A stretch of DNA of 64,000 bases from Helicobacter pylori Shi112 (GCF_000277405.1 NC_017741.1:186001-250000); one strand, 5' to 3'; counted from the stretch's first letter, positions 8,795 to 16,935 are shown. Notes: generated by a model from the sequence alone, not told the origin. Made by a program: numbers and translations.

Positions 8795-10447
8795 TTAATT
8801 TAACATCAATAAAGCAAGCTCATTCTGCACCGCTGGGCTTAATTGTAAAAAGCGTTGCAAAATCCGTTCATCGCTTTCTCCGATTCTGTAAAATCCTAGA
8901 ATGTTTTTAATTTTGGTTTCTACTTCATAATATTCTTTTATGCTTTTGTTCTTATCACTAAAAGCCGCTCTTGCGTAAGTTCTTCCTGTGTGGTTAAAAT
9001 AAGGCTGTATTCCTAAAAAATTGTCTTTTGTACCTAATTCTTTAATCGTTAGTCGTTCGTTGCCTATAGCGTTAATTTCGTTATTTAGGTTCTGTCTTTC
9101 TTGTTCTTTCTCTCGTTTAGCATTTTGTTGGTTCTGTCTTTCTTGTTCTTTCTCTCGTTTAGCATTTTGTTGGTTCTGTCTTTCTTGTTCTATAGGATTT
9201 TTTGCGTGTTCTTTTTGATTTATAGCGTTCTTTAGCGCGTTAATATAGTTTTGCTTGGCTTTGATGCTTTCTTTAAATTTTAGGGCGTTTTCTTGCTCTT
9301 TTTGTAGGTCTTGCGTTAAAGCGTTCAAGTCTTTGTCGTTTAAGCGCTCTTGCTCTTGTTTAATGGTTTTTTCTAATTCTTCAATCCTTTTTAAATTTTT
9401 CTTGCTAGTTTTAGCCGTTAAGATCTTAAGCCTTAAGCCTTTGGCGTATTGGGAGATCTGTTTGAAAAATAAGGCGCTTTGTGTATTCTCGCTTTCTGGA
9501 TGGTAATTCAAAACCAAATCATAAAACTTCAAGGCTTTCACTTGTTCTATAGAGCCTAAAGCGTTGTAGCTATCATTACCGGGTAAAAACTTTTGATAGC
9601 TGTTATCTAAAACCTGGTTTAGTGCATTGACTTTAAACTGGTTATTGATGCCGTCCATGTTGTTAGGAGCGTTTAGAGCGTTGTAGGTTTCTTTGCCGGG
9701 ATTATGATATTCGTAGATAAAGCCTTTAGGTAGTATCGCATAAGGATCAGTTAAAAAAAAGTTTAAAAAAGCTGCGTGTTCTTGGCTTGCTTGTAAGGCG
9801 CGTTGCTGTTTGGCTTCTTTATTAGAAGAGTTGTCGGTCAAAAAATTAAATTGTTTCTTCCATTTGGATTTTTTTTTAAGCCGTTTGAGTTCTTCTTTAA
9901 GTTTTTCTAATTTTTTCAAGCTTTCTTCAATTTGATTTTTATTACTCGTTTCTAATTCTAAAGCGTTTAATTTTTCTTGTTCTTGTTTGATTGCATTCTT
10001 TAGCGCGTTAATTTCGTTATTCAAGTTCGCTATTTCTTGGTTTAGGTTACTTATCGCTTGGTTTTGCTTGTCTATTTCTTGGTTTATGTGGTGTATTTCA
10101 TTATTCAGGCTGTTAATGGCGTTTTCTTTATCCATTATTTCTTGTGTGAGTTGGTTGATGCGGTTTTGATGGTTTATAAGGCGTCCAAAAGCGTTTTTTA
10201 GCCGTTCATTAGAATAATAGTTTTTCTGCGCTAAGAATTTTCTACTCACGGCGTAATAGCCGTTAGGATCATCATAGTATCCTACGATTTGATCGTTTTC
10301 ATTGCTTAATTGCCTAGGAAATCCGCTAATACCACCAAAATGCGCGTTATTTAAAGCATTACCTAAAGACTGGATAAAACCGCTTAAAATAGCGTTAGAG
10401 CCTTGAGAGCTAGATCCAGGACTTACGCTTATATCAATCCAACTCAT
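8795..10447 (-). CDS. Prophage coiled-coil protein, probably structural
   Basis: 550 residues beginning MSWIDISVSPGSSSQGSNA. The N-terminal part has a short globular region (FPRQLSNENDQIVGYYDDP). Two long coiled-coil segments (about 85-195 and 350-460) are rich in N, Q, E and K. The second contains a 14-residue repeat (ERQNQQNAKREKEQ) encoded by exact 42-nt repeats. The C-terminal 80 residues are globular. It follows primase by 3 bp and precedes the glycine-zipper gene, at the start of the late region. I infer a virion or tail-type protein and cannot name a function. Confidence 0.85.
   Translation of the reverse strand: MSWIDISVSPGSSSQGSNAILSGFIQSLGNALNNAHFGGISGFPRQLSNENDQIVGYYDDPNGYYAVSRKFLAQKNYYSNERLKNAFGRLINHQNRINQLTQEIMDKENAINSLNNEIHHINQEIDKQNQAISNLNQEIANLNNEINALKNAIKQEQEKLNALELETSNKNQIEESLKKLEKLKEELKRLKKKSKWKKQFNFLTDNSSNKEAKQQRALQASQEHAAFLNFFLTDPYAILPKGFIYEYHNPGKETYNALNAPNNMDGINNQFKVNALNQVLDNSYQKFLPGNDSYNALGSIEQVKALKFYDLVLNYHPESENTQSALFFKQISQYAKGLRLKILTAKTSKKNLKRIEELEKTIKQEQERLNDKDLNALTQDLQKEQENALKFKESIKAKQNYINALKNAINQKEHAKNPIEQERQNQQNAKREKEQERQNQQNAKREKEQERQNLNNEINAIGNERLTIKELGTKDNFLGIQPYFNHTGRTYARAAFSDKNKSIKEYYEVETKIKNILGFYRIGESDERILQRFLQLSPAVQNELALLMLN
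9089..9190 (-). repeat. 42-nt tandem repeat inside the coiled-coil gene
   Basis: Two full identical 42-nt units (9089-9130 and 9131-9172) and the start of a third. The unit length is a multiple of three, so copy-number change lengthens or shortens the coiled coil by 14 residues without a frameshift. Confidence 0.85.
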
Positions 10448-10450
10448 GCA

Positions 10451-12022
10451 TTAATCCTTTTGAATTTCTTTAATTTTAGCGTTTATCGCTTCAGCTAAAG
10501 CGTAATCCTTGCAATCTAGCGCAACCGCTAAAGAATTTTTTAAGCCTTTGGTTTTGAGCCACACTAATGAGCTTTTTTGATAGCTTTCAGGAATAGTTTT
10601 AAATTTTTTCAAAAAATCTAAACCTCTAAAATCACTGCACACAATCCTTTTAAAAAATGTAGGATATTTAACATCGCTTGGCGTTAAAAAGCGCCTTGCA
10701 ATGTACCTAAACTCTTCGCTTTCAAGCATTGTTGCATAAACTCTCGCTTCTAGTAGATCTAATTTACCGGGTAAATTTTTCTGCTTAACGGGTTTAACGC
10801 TTTTTTGCGCTAAAAATGAATTTAATATTTTGAGTAAATCCGCTTGCATGAAAGGTTCAAAAGCTTCAAGGATCTTTAAAATATTTCTGTAGTTTAAATC
10901 CTTTTGTGGCGTGGTCAGTTCTGCTCGTAACAAATAGGAGCAATAGAATTTAAAGCCGTTAATTTTGGCTAGGTTAGGGCGTCTGTTAAGTTTTTGATAA
11001 TCGCTTAAATCCTTAACACTTGAGTCTTTGATCTTAATAACGCTCATGTTGGTTACATGGTTTTTCAAACACAAATCAAGCGCTCTAATGGTGGCTTCTG
11101 TTCCGGCGTTATCGTTATCAAAACTAAAACACAACTCCACATTAAGCTTATTTAAAAACGCTAAATGTTCTTTAGTGAATGCGGTACCGCTTGTACAAAT
11201 TGCGTTTTTATAATAAAAATGTTCGTACGCTAACACATCAAAAAAACCTTCACATATAATAACCTGCTTCTTTTCTTTGATAGATTCAAGCGCTCGGTGG
11301 TAGTTATACAAGAAAAATGTTTTATTATAGAGGCTTGTTTCTCTGCCGTTAAGGTATTTAGGAGCGTTGTTAGCTTTTAGAAGTCTTGGTATACACAAAC
11401 GCGCGCTAAAGCTTCTAATTTGGCCTTTGCTATCCTTTAACGGAATTGTAATGCGGTAGTTGCAAAAACTTCTTAATTCTTTGTCTTCGTTTTTGTTAGA
11501 GAAAAGACCGCATGCGATCAAATCATCAGCATTAAAGCGTTCTTTCAAAACTTCTAAATCACCATGCAAACAATAACCTAAATCATAAGCTTCTATCATT
11601 TCTAAACTAATCGCGCGCGTTTGCGTGAGGTAGTTCAACACTTTCGGCTCGTTTTTTAGCCGTTCTTTAAAAAGATTGTTAGCGTAAGCTAAAATTTCTT
11701 TTAAATGGTTGTTGCGTTCAATTTTAGCATCGGTTTCGTATTCTAAATGATAATTATAGATTTTAGCCACTTCTTCAACGGCTTCAAGAAAACTTAATTT
11801 TTTGTATTCTTGCAAAAACTTCAAGGCATCACCGCTCACACCACATCCAAAACAATGATAAATATTTTTTTCAGGACTTACGATAAAACTTGCACTTCTT
11901 TCATCATGAAAAGGACAGCACGCTTTGAAATTCGCTCCAACTTTGTGAAAATCAATATAACTCTCCAAAACTTCCATGATTTGAATACGATCTTTTAGTG
12001 GCGCTAAATTAGTGATTTTCAT
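10451..12022 (-). CDS. Phage DnaG-type primase
   Basis: 523 residues. The N-terminal CHC2 zinc-binding domain shows CCPFHDERSASFIVSPEKN followed by YHCFGCGVSGDA (about 35-65). The TOPRIM catalytic part includes QVIICEGFFDVLAYEHF (about 245-260), with the conserved Glu-Gly, and LCFSFDNDNAGTEA with the DxD motif. It synthesises RNA primers for phage DNA replication. The C-terminal segment lacks a recognisable DnaB-interaction domain. Its start overlaps the helicase stop by 4 bp, so the two are translationally coupled. Confidence 0.92.
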   Translation of the reverse strand: MKITNLAPLKDRIQIMEVLESYIDFHKVGANFKACCPFHDERSASFIVSPEKNIYHCFGCGVSGDALKFLQEYKKLSFLEAVEEVAKIYNYHLEYETDAKIERNNHLKEILAYANNLFKERLKNEPKVLNYLTQTRAISLEMIEAYDLGYCLHGDLEVLKERFNADDLIACGLFSNKNEDKELRSFCNYRITIPLKDSKGQIRSFSARLCIPRLLKANNAPKYLNGRETSLYNKTFFLYNYHRALESIKEKKQVIICEGFFDVLAYEHFYYKNAICTSGTAFTKEHLAFLNKLNVELCFSFDNDNAGTEATIRALDLCLKNHVTNMSVIKIKDSSVKDLSDYQKLNRRPNLAKINGFKFYCSYLLRAELTTPQKDLNYRNILKILEAFEPFMQADLLKILNSFLAQKSVKPVKQKNLPGKLDLLEARVYATMLESEEFRYIARRFLTPSDVKYPTFFKRIVCSDFRGLDFLKKFKTIPESYQKSSLVWLKTKGLKNSLAVALDCKDYALAEAINAKIKEIQKD

Positions 12023-13194
12023 ATTAAGCCTCCGTATTCTTCATGTTCGTCATGTTGGAATTGTTGTCCAGATCCGTTATAATCCACTTCAAAAAAACGA
12101 TAATCAACATTTTTAACATACCTATAACCGCTTAAACCTGTTTGCTTGTTCTTTAGTATAACAATTCTTCGGTGCTTAGCTCGCTCGTTAAAGTCTTTAA
12201 GGTGTGGTAACTCGTTCCTTTTTATCCGTTCTATGCGAATCATCAAATGCGCTTCATGACCACCTTTGCGTGATCCTGTTGGCGTGTAGCTGTCGTTTTT
12301 AGAATTTTGCACAATGAGAATAATCAACACCTGCAAGCTCCTAGCGGTTTCACCTAAAGCGCTAAATTTAGAAGTTTCTATTTCTTCAATAGTCCTTCCT
12401 ACGATTGGCGCTTGGATCTTCATTTGGCTGTCTATTAAAAAAACCTTATGTCCCTCTTTGGATAGCGATCGTATTTGAGAAATGAGATCGTTTAGTTCGC
12501 AACTTTGATCGTCTATAAAATAGTTATCCGCTTTAATATTAAAATTTTTATTCCTTAAGGTTTCAATGTGCTTCCTAACGCTAAATTCAAAACCAAAATA
12601 AGTTACCTTGTGTTGTTGTTGCGCGTTCATTAAAAACTGCACACCTAAAAGCGTTTTACCGGCTTCTGGATCGCCGCTAAGTAAAACTATTTGTCCTAAT
12701 TCGATTCCTCCTTCTGTGATGATGTCTAAATAGTTAATACCAGTTTCTATCTTTTCAATAGGAGGCTTATTTTTAAAATACTCCTCCCATTCCCAAAAAT
12801 ACTTACCACTTCTAACGATTCCTAGGTTGATGTATTTATTCAAAAATTCATAATCAAAAACTTCACTTTTGCGCGTGGCTTCTTTAAGTTTGTTGGCGAG
12901 ATGTTCTTGCATTTGAAAACACAAATACGTTTTAAAATCGCTTTTCAAATTCAAATAATCCGGGTAGCTATCCGCTTCTAAAATGCGTTTAAACTCTTCG
13001 CTTTGAAATTCCTTTTCTGCGATCCTAAGCTTGATCGTTTCAAGCCTTGGTACTTGGTTTCTTTGGTTCATTTCAATTAAAACCTTGATGAGTTTTTGAT
13101 TAAATGGATTAAAACTTTTAACGCTGATGTCTTTTAAAAAATCCTCTATGTGTTGCGGATAGTCTAAAAAACTTTTCATTATCAAATTTTCCAT
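12019..13194 (-). CDS. Phage DnaB/RecA-fold replicative helicase
   Basis: 391 residues with an N-terminal helical region (about 1-130) and a RecA-like ATPase core. Walker A is LLSGDPEAGKTLLG (about 170) and Walker B ends in HKVFLIDS. QVLIILIVQNSK and arginine-rich segments follow, as in DnaB/RadA-type ATPases. Its position between the replication protein and the primase supports a replicative helicase. The overlap with primase (ATGA) implies co-translation. DnaB versus Sak4-like recombinase cannot be separated by eye; helicase is favoured by context. Confidence 0.85.
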   Translation of the reverse strand: MENLIMKSFLDYPQHIEDFLKDISVKSFNPFNQKLIKVLIEMNQRNQVPRLETIKLRIAEKEFQSEEFKRILEADSYPDYLNLKSDFKTYLCFQMQEHLANKLKEATRKSEVFDYEFLNKYINLGIVRSGKYFWEWEEYFKNKPPIEKIETGINYLDIITEGGIELGQIVLLSGDPEAGKTLLGVQFLMNAQQQHKVTYFGFEFSVRKHIETLRNKNFNIKADNYFIDDQSCELNDLISQIRSLSKEGHKVFLIDSQMKIQAPIVGRTIEEIETSKFSALGETARSLQVLIILIVQNSKNDSYTPTGSRKGGHEAHLMIRIERIKRNELPHLKDFNERAKHRRIVILKNKQTGLSGYRYVKNVDYRFFEVDYNGSGQQFQHDEHEEYGGLI

Positions 13195-13204
13195 GCCGTT
13201 TCCT

Positions 13205-13471
13205 TTATCGTTTCTTTTGGTTTTTTTCTTCTAAAATTTCTAAAAAGCTGTCAAATTCCTTTAAAGTCAAATGCACTAAAAGATTTTCATTTTTGAATTG
13301 CTTAAGACCTTTCAAAATAGCTAAACGCACGATTTGCGCTAATTTGTAATTGTTTTTTCTTTTCAGCCTTTTTAATTCTTTCAAGTTGCTGTCTCTTAAG
13401 CTTATTTTTTTTCGTTTGGTTAATAAGAGTTCTTTTATAAGCGCGGTTCGATCGTTCCCATGCCTTCTCAT
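13205..13471 (-). CDS. Small prophage protein, ribbon-helix-helix-like
   Basis: 88 residues, very basic. The segment KKISLRDSNLKELKRLKRKNN followed by YKLAQIVRLAILKGLKQF has the strand-helix-helix pattern of small RHH DNA-binding proteins. A strong aaaggacaaagc lies directly before its ATG. It overlaps the 3' half of the gene at 13302-13658 in another frame by 170 bp, so one of the two may be mis-called. The good ribosome-binding site favours this one. It lies 10 bp before the helicase gene. Confidence 0.6.
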   Translation of the reverse strand: MRRHGNDRTALIKELLLTKRKKISLRDSNLKELKRLKRKNNYKLAQIVRLAILKGLKQFKNENLLVHLTLKEFDSFLEILEEKNQKKR

Positions 13472-13658
13472 TGCTTTGTCCTTTCTGCGTTTCTAAGTAA
13501 AAAATAATCAAGCGCTCTGTTATCTGGCTTCGAGATCGATTCTCTATGATTTTAAGCAATTCTAAAATCTCTAAAAGCCCGTTTTCTATTAGAATACTAT
13601 TCGTCCATACCTTTGGCTTGAAATTCTTGTTAGCGTGCTTGTAATTCCACGATCGCAT
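13302..13658 (-). CDS. Hypothetical prophage protein overlapping the RHH-like gene
   Basis: 118 residues from ATG at 13658 (MRSWNYKHANKNF), which follows the stop of the replication protein by four bases and has taggtga upstream; a longer reading from 13784 would overlap that gene by 120 bp. The C-terminal half is very basic (KKNKLKRQQLERIKKAEKKK) and coincides with the other-frame gene at 13205-13471. I do not recognise a family. A historic frameshift joining the two frames is an alternative. Confidence 0.5.
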   Translation of the reverse strand: MRSWNYKHANKNFKPKVWTNSILIENGLLEILELLKIIENRSRSQITERLIIFYLETQKGQSNEKAWERSNRAYKRTLINQTKKNKLKRQQLERIKKAEKKKQLQISANRAFSYFERS

Positions 13659-13662
13659 GATT

Positions 13663-14613
13663 TCACCTACCAAAAATAAAGCCGTTATAGCAATCGTTGT
13701 ATTCAAACTGATCCATGACTTCTTCGCCTTTGGCTTTGCTTTGGCAACTTGGCTTTTCAAAATGCATGACCTCATAGATTTCATTATAGTTTCGGCGTAT
13801 GGATTGGTTGATACAAGCCACTAAATCGTATCCTTGCGCTTTCAAGGCTTCGCATTGGTGCAAAAGCGCTTTTTTAGTGCTATAGCTTAATTTGTGCTTC
13901 TCGCTGCGATAATTCAAAAATTCTTCAAAAGCTAACCTTTCGTATTGGTTCAAGTGTTTCGTGTCTAAATTTCCTAAAATAGAGCTAAAAAAAGCGCTAA
14001 AACGATCAAATAAACTAAAATTAGAAATATTTGAGCTTTTAAGAGAAGAATCTTTGACGGAATCTTTTAGATCTCGATCGTTTGAGAAGACTTGTTGTTT
14101 TTCATCAAATTTTTTCGTTGAAAAATTTTCACTTGAGCGTATATTTTCATGTTTATTTTTATTTTTTCTTTTTAATGTAAACGATGGAAAATAAGTACTC
14201 ATGGATTGAGCTTCGGTATCATCGGCGTTAGAGGCTTGTTTTTGCGGGTTTATCCAGACGGAAATATTTTCCTTGTGGATAGCGTCTTTTTTGGCTGATT
14301 TTTGAGCTTGTTTTTTAGAAAAATTTCCCATGATAAATCTAAAAAATTTAGAAAATGTGCCGTCTTTTTTTCGCTCTCTTTCAAATTCAATATAACCTAA
14401 ATCTTTTAATTCGTTTAGGTACTTGTAAATCGTTTTTGTGTTCCTATTGAATCGTTTGGCTATGTCTTCAATGCAGAGCTTAAAAGTGGTTGCGTGCTTT
14501 TTGATATAAGCATAGATCGCTATCGCTATGTCAGAGACTCGTTCGTCCTCGCAAATTTCATTAGAGATTTGCGTATAACCAAATTTCATTGGTTGTTTTA
14601 GGATGTAGTTCAT
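13663..14613 (-). CDS. Phage replication protein with N-terminal winged helix
   Basis: 316 residues. Residues about 10-85 form a helix-turn-helix module (IEDIAKRFNRNTKTIYKYLN, then DLGYIEFERERK as the wing), as in phage replication initiators and RepA-type proteins. The middle is hydrophilic and probably disordered. The C-terminal part (about 220-290) carries helical segments such as YERLAFEEFLNYRSEKHKLS, resembling the C-terminal domain of replisome organisers. Immediate linkage to helicase and primase supports an origin-binding or helicase-loading role; the exact function is inferred. It overlaps the preceding gene by 4 bp. Confidence 0.75.
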   Translation of the reverse strand: MNYILKQPMKFGYTQISNEICEDERVSDIAIAIYAYIKKHATTFKLCIEDIAKRFNRNTKTIYKYLNELKDLGYIEFERERKKDGTFSKFFRFIMGNFSKKQAQKSAKKDAIHKENISVWINPQKQASNADDTEAQSMSTYFPSFTLKRKNKNKHENIRSSENFSTKKFDEKQQVFSNDRDLKDSVKDSSLKSSNISNFSLFDRFSAFFSSILGNLDTKHLNQYERLAFEEFLNYRSEKHKLSYSTKKALLHQCEALKAQGYDLVACINQSIRRNYNEIYEVMHFEKPSCQSKAKGEEVMDQFEYNDCYNGFIFGR

Positions 14614-14924
14614 TGTTGATCCTTTTTTTTGGTTTTAACGCTTTTTAAAGCTTTTAAATAGGTGCATAGATCTTTCCCAAAATCGCTTAAACAACAAACC
14701 TTGTAATAGTTGTTTTTCTTTTCTTTTTCTTTCTTTTTATTGATAATCCACTGAATGCATAAGCCTTTAGCTTCAAGCTTTTTAAAAATATTAAGCGTGT
14801 AGTAGTAATCAATTCTGAGATCTTTTGAAATCTTGTCGGCTGTTTTAGGCAAATACGCTTTCTTGTTGAGCGCTATTAAAACTTCTAAATCGATCGGTTT
14901 TAGTTTTTCTTGTGTCATGTTCAA
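14610..14924 (-). CDS. Small winged-helix protein, probable phage regulator
   Basis: 104 residues. IDLEVLIALNKKAYLPKTAD, then RIDYYYTLNIFKKLEAKGL, looks like a MarR/PadR-style winged helix, with a lysine-rich wing (KKKEKEKKN). It overlaps both neighbours by 4 bp in the integrase-to-replication operon. It may regulate the prophage or act with the replication protein. Family assignment is by pattern only. Confidence 0.65.
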   Translation of the reverse strand: MNMTQEKLKPIDLEVLIALNKKAYLPKTADKISKDLRIDYYYTLNIFKKLEAKGLCIQWIINKKKEKEKKNNYYKVCCLSDFGKDLCTYLKALKSVKTKKKDQQ

Positions 14925-15127
14925 ACCGCTTTTTTTTGGAGTAAGATTGAATAGCTCGTTACGCGCTTATTTCTCACATTGCAAACGCTGGATCTAATCG
15001 TATGCGTTTTTTGGAGTTTTTCTAATTTTTGGATGAAATCAAAAAAACTTAAATCCGTATTGCTTTCTTTGATCGTTTGGTAAGCTAGGTATTGAAAAAT
15101 TTCCATGTTGGTTTCCTTTTTACTCAT
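14921..15127 (-). CDS. Hypothetical small prophage protein
   Basis: 68 residues beginning MSKKETNMEIFQYLAYQTIK. It has no membrane segment or recognised motif. It overlaps the integrase stop and the start of the winged-helix gene by 4 bp each, and this tight coupling is the main evidence that it is expressed. An alternative start at the second Met (MEIFQYL) is possible. Confidence 0.55.
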   Translation of the reverse strand: MSKKETNMEIFQYLAYQTIKESNTDLSFFDFIQKLEKLQKTHTIRSSVCNVRNKRVTSYSILLQKKAV

Positions 15128-16270
15128 AATAATTCCTTTGTGAATTTCGCTCGTTCTTTGTCTTGTTTAGGTATGTAGTGGCTGTAAGTGCTGTAAGTCG
15201 TGTTCAAATCTTTATGACCTAGAGTTCTGCTGATCCACATTGGTTCTTCGCCTTGGCTTAGCATCAAGCTTGCAAAAGTGTGGCGTGTGGTGTAAAGCTT
15301 TCTGTCTTTCAAGTTCAAGGCTTTTAAAAGTTTTTTGAAATGCCTTTGAAAGATACTTGATCGCTTTGGCATGTCTATGAAAACGAATTTTTTAGTATCC
15401 GGTTCGCTTTCTTTAAGCTCTTTTAGGATTTTCTCCACTGGCTCTAATAGATCAACTTCTCTAATGCTTGGCTTGTTTTTAGGACTTGTGATTTCTCCTA
15501 GTTCGTTTAAGGACTTGTTAATAGTGATCGTTTTTTCTTTAAAGTCAATGTCTTTCCATTGTAATGCTAACTGCTCGCCGGTTCGTGCGCCTGTAAAAAA
15601 CGCTACTACTAAAAACGCTTTTAAGCGTAATGTTGGAGCGTTCTCTATGAGCGTTTTAACCTCTTCTAAACTAAAAGGCTCGATCGCTTTGGCTGCTAGC
15701 GCGTTTTTAAGTGTGATCGTATAATAAGGATTTTGAGGTAAAAACCGCTCTCTCTCACAAAACGCTAAAAAGCTTTTTAGATTAGCGTTAAAGTTGTGGA
15801 TCGTGTTCTTTCTGTAGAGTGTTAGCGTGGCTTGGTGGTATTGTGCGATCTTTTCTTTAGTGATCTTTTTGAGCTTGTCGCTTTCTTTTAAGCCCATCAC
15901 GCTAAAAATGCTATTGAAAACATTTTCTAAAGAATTAAGGCTCGTTTGTTTTAGTCCTATTTTTAACGATAGAAAACGATTTAACGCTTGAAGTATGGGT
16001 GATCTTTGACTGAATCCTATGCGTTTGTTTTTCGGCGTTTTTAACGCGCTTATTGGCGTTTTTTATCGCTTCTAAACGATTAACAAAAGCTAAGATCTCT
16101 TTAAGCTTTTTGTCTTTGAAATATTCTAAGGCTGTGTCGGTATCCATTTTTAAGCAATCCGTGGCTTTTCTTAAGCTCACTCTAAAACGCTTATTCTTGT
16201 TATCGTGATAGTTGAGATATAGAGTCGCTTCGCCCTTGTAATCTCGTGTGTATAGTGTGAAGGTGTTCAT
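15124..16270 (-). pseudogene. int: Prophage tyrosine integrase, split by a 1-base frameshift
   Basis: The 3' part (15124-15900) encodes an arm or core-binding segment (IAQYHQATLTLYRKNTIHNF) and the catalytic domain. The catalytic domain shows Arg in FFTGARTGEQLALQW, TRHTFASLML, then LGHKDLNTTYSTYSHY with the nucleophilic Tyr. The 5' part (16270 down to about 15935, 111 residues from MNTFTLYTRDYKG) ends at a stop in another frame. The catalytic frame stays open upstream through SLNSLENVFNSIFSVMG. Changing the T5 run at 15960-15964 to T4 would fuse both into about 381 residues, a normal integrase length. A new start at 15900 would give only a truncated enzyme. Confidence 0.85.
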
Positions 16271-16395
16271 AATAGACTCCTTAAAGCGTAAGCTGTAGCT
16301 AGAATCAAGCTAAACGCTATTATTAACGACCATTCAAAACGATCCGCCATTTTTTTTTCTAAAGGCCTGTTAAGTTTTTTATTAGGCTTTAGCAT
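16267..16395 (-). CDS. 42-residue membrane micro-protein of the prophage
   Basis: ATG at 16395 reads MLKPNKKLNRPLEKKMADRF, followed by a hydrophobic helix (WSLIIAFSLILATAYAL) and a short tail, RSLL. The stop overlaps the integrase start (ATGA), and the start lies inside the end of the upstream gene, so it is part of the coupled operon. One transmembrane segment with a positive N-terminus suggests an inner-membrane peptide. Holin, superinfection or signalling roles are only guesses. Confidence 0.55.
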   Translation of the reverse strand: MLKPNKKLNRPLEKKMADRFEWSLIIAFSLILATAYALRSLL

Positions 16396-16681
16396 TGTTG
16401 TCTCCTTTTTGGTTGGCTTCTTTGGTTTTAGTCCTTGCGTTAGCGCTTTCTTGTATTGGCTCTCTAATCGTGGTTTTTTGTCTCTCGCTAAAGGTTTTTT
16501 TTGTAGGCTTTAGAACGCAATTTCCTTGTGCGCGCCTTTTAGGCTCTTGAGCCGCGCGTTTAGGTGTAAGTTCGCTCACATTGGCGTTTTGGTTAGTTTT
16601 AAGCGCTTGATGCGCTTGAATGCTTTGAGTGATTTCCTTAAGCTGGTTAAAGCTTGTTTCTGTCTCTCTTTTTTGTCTCAT
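16382..16681 (-). CDS. Basic, low-complexity prophage protein, first gene of the leftward operon
   Basis: 99 residues, rich in K, R, Q, T and N (for example KRAAQEPKRRAQGN), predicted disordered, with no recognised domain. It has gaaaggagc upstream of ATG and lies next to attR, the position where phages often encode excision or accessory factors. No excisionase motif can be seen, so the function is unknown. Confidence 0.55.
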   Translation of the reverse strand: MRQKRETETSFNQLKEITQSIQAHQALKTNQNANVSELTPKRAAQEPKRRAQGNCVLKPTKKTFSERQKTTIREPIQESANARTKTKEANQKGDNNAKA

Positions 16682-16919
16682 ATTTTGATGCTCCTTTCGT
16701 GTTTTAACGCCCTTCTATAGGCGTTTATAAGTTTAAAATGCGTTAAGCTTTTAAAAATATTTGTTTTTTTGTGAGACAAAAAGTTTAACCCCCGACATGG
16801 GTTTTTGAGTGTCAAAAATTACTTATTTTTTTCAAATAAGCTCCCTATCTTGTGGCTCTTAAAAAAGATTTTTGTTTTTGTATTTTTTAGGTTTTTAGTG
16901 TGTGGTTTTGTTGAAGTTG
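16682..16919. other. Right non-coding end of the prophage, before attR
   Basis: About 240 bp without a gene. It contains the 15-nt sequence TTTTTAGGTTTTTAG at 16884-16898, also found near attL and a candidate integrase arm site. It should also hold the promoter of the leftward prophage operon, which I cannot place with confidence. Confidence 0.5.
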
Positions 16920-16934
16920 TGAAATAAGCTATAA
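16920..16934 (+). repeat. Right prophage attachment core (attR)
   Basis: The second copy of TGAAATAAGCTATAA, identical to 4432-4446. Its last five bases plus the next T form TATAAT, the metK -10 element, so the phage integrates within the metK promoter and rebuilds the -10 on the right side. Confidence 0.8.
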
Positions 16935-16935
16935 T
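16930..16935 (+). promoter_or_regulatory. -10 element of the metK promoter, overlapping attR
   Basis: TATAAT 44 bp before the metK ATG. It overlaps the attachment core. Sequence upstream of 16920, including any -35 contact region, comes from the prophage in this strain. Confidence 0.7.

Larger units (their letters stand above)
4447..16919. mobile_element. Prophage remnant between lpxD and metK (KHP30/1961P-like), interrupted by IS607
   Basis: A 12.5-kb insertion bounded by the 15-bp core repeat. Without IS607, about 10.4 kb remains. It holds one leftward gene block: small basic protein, tiny membrane protein, integrase, three small or regulatory proteins, replication protein, RHH-like protein, DnaB/RecA-type ATPase, CHC2 primase, coiled-coil protein and glycine-zipper protein. 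H. pylori phages of this type are about 26 kb by recall, so more than half is missing. No terminase, portal or capsid gene is present. The integrase is frameshifted and the last gene is truncated by IS607, so the element is defective and probably immobile. Confidence 0.85.

Noticed and set aside
7201-10169. Plus-strand open frames opposite the prophage late genes
   Set aside because: They are low-complexity shadows (poly Leu/Phe/Ser) of the Lys/Gln-rich coiled-coil genes on the minus strand and have no ribosome-binding sites.
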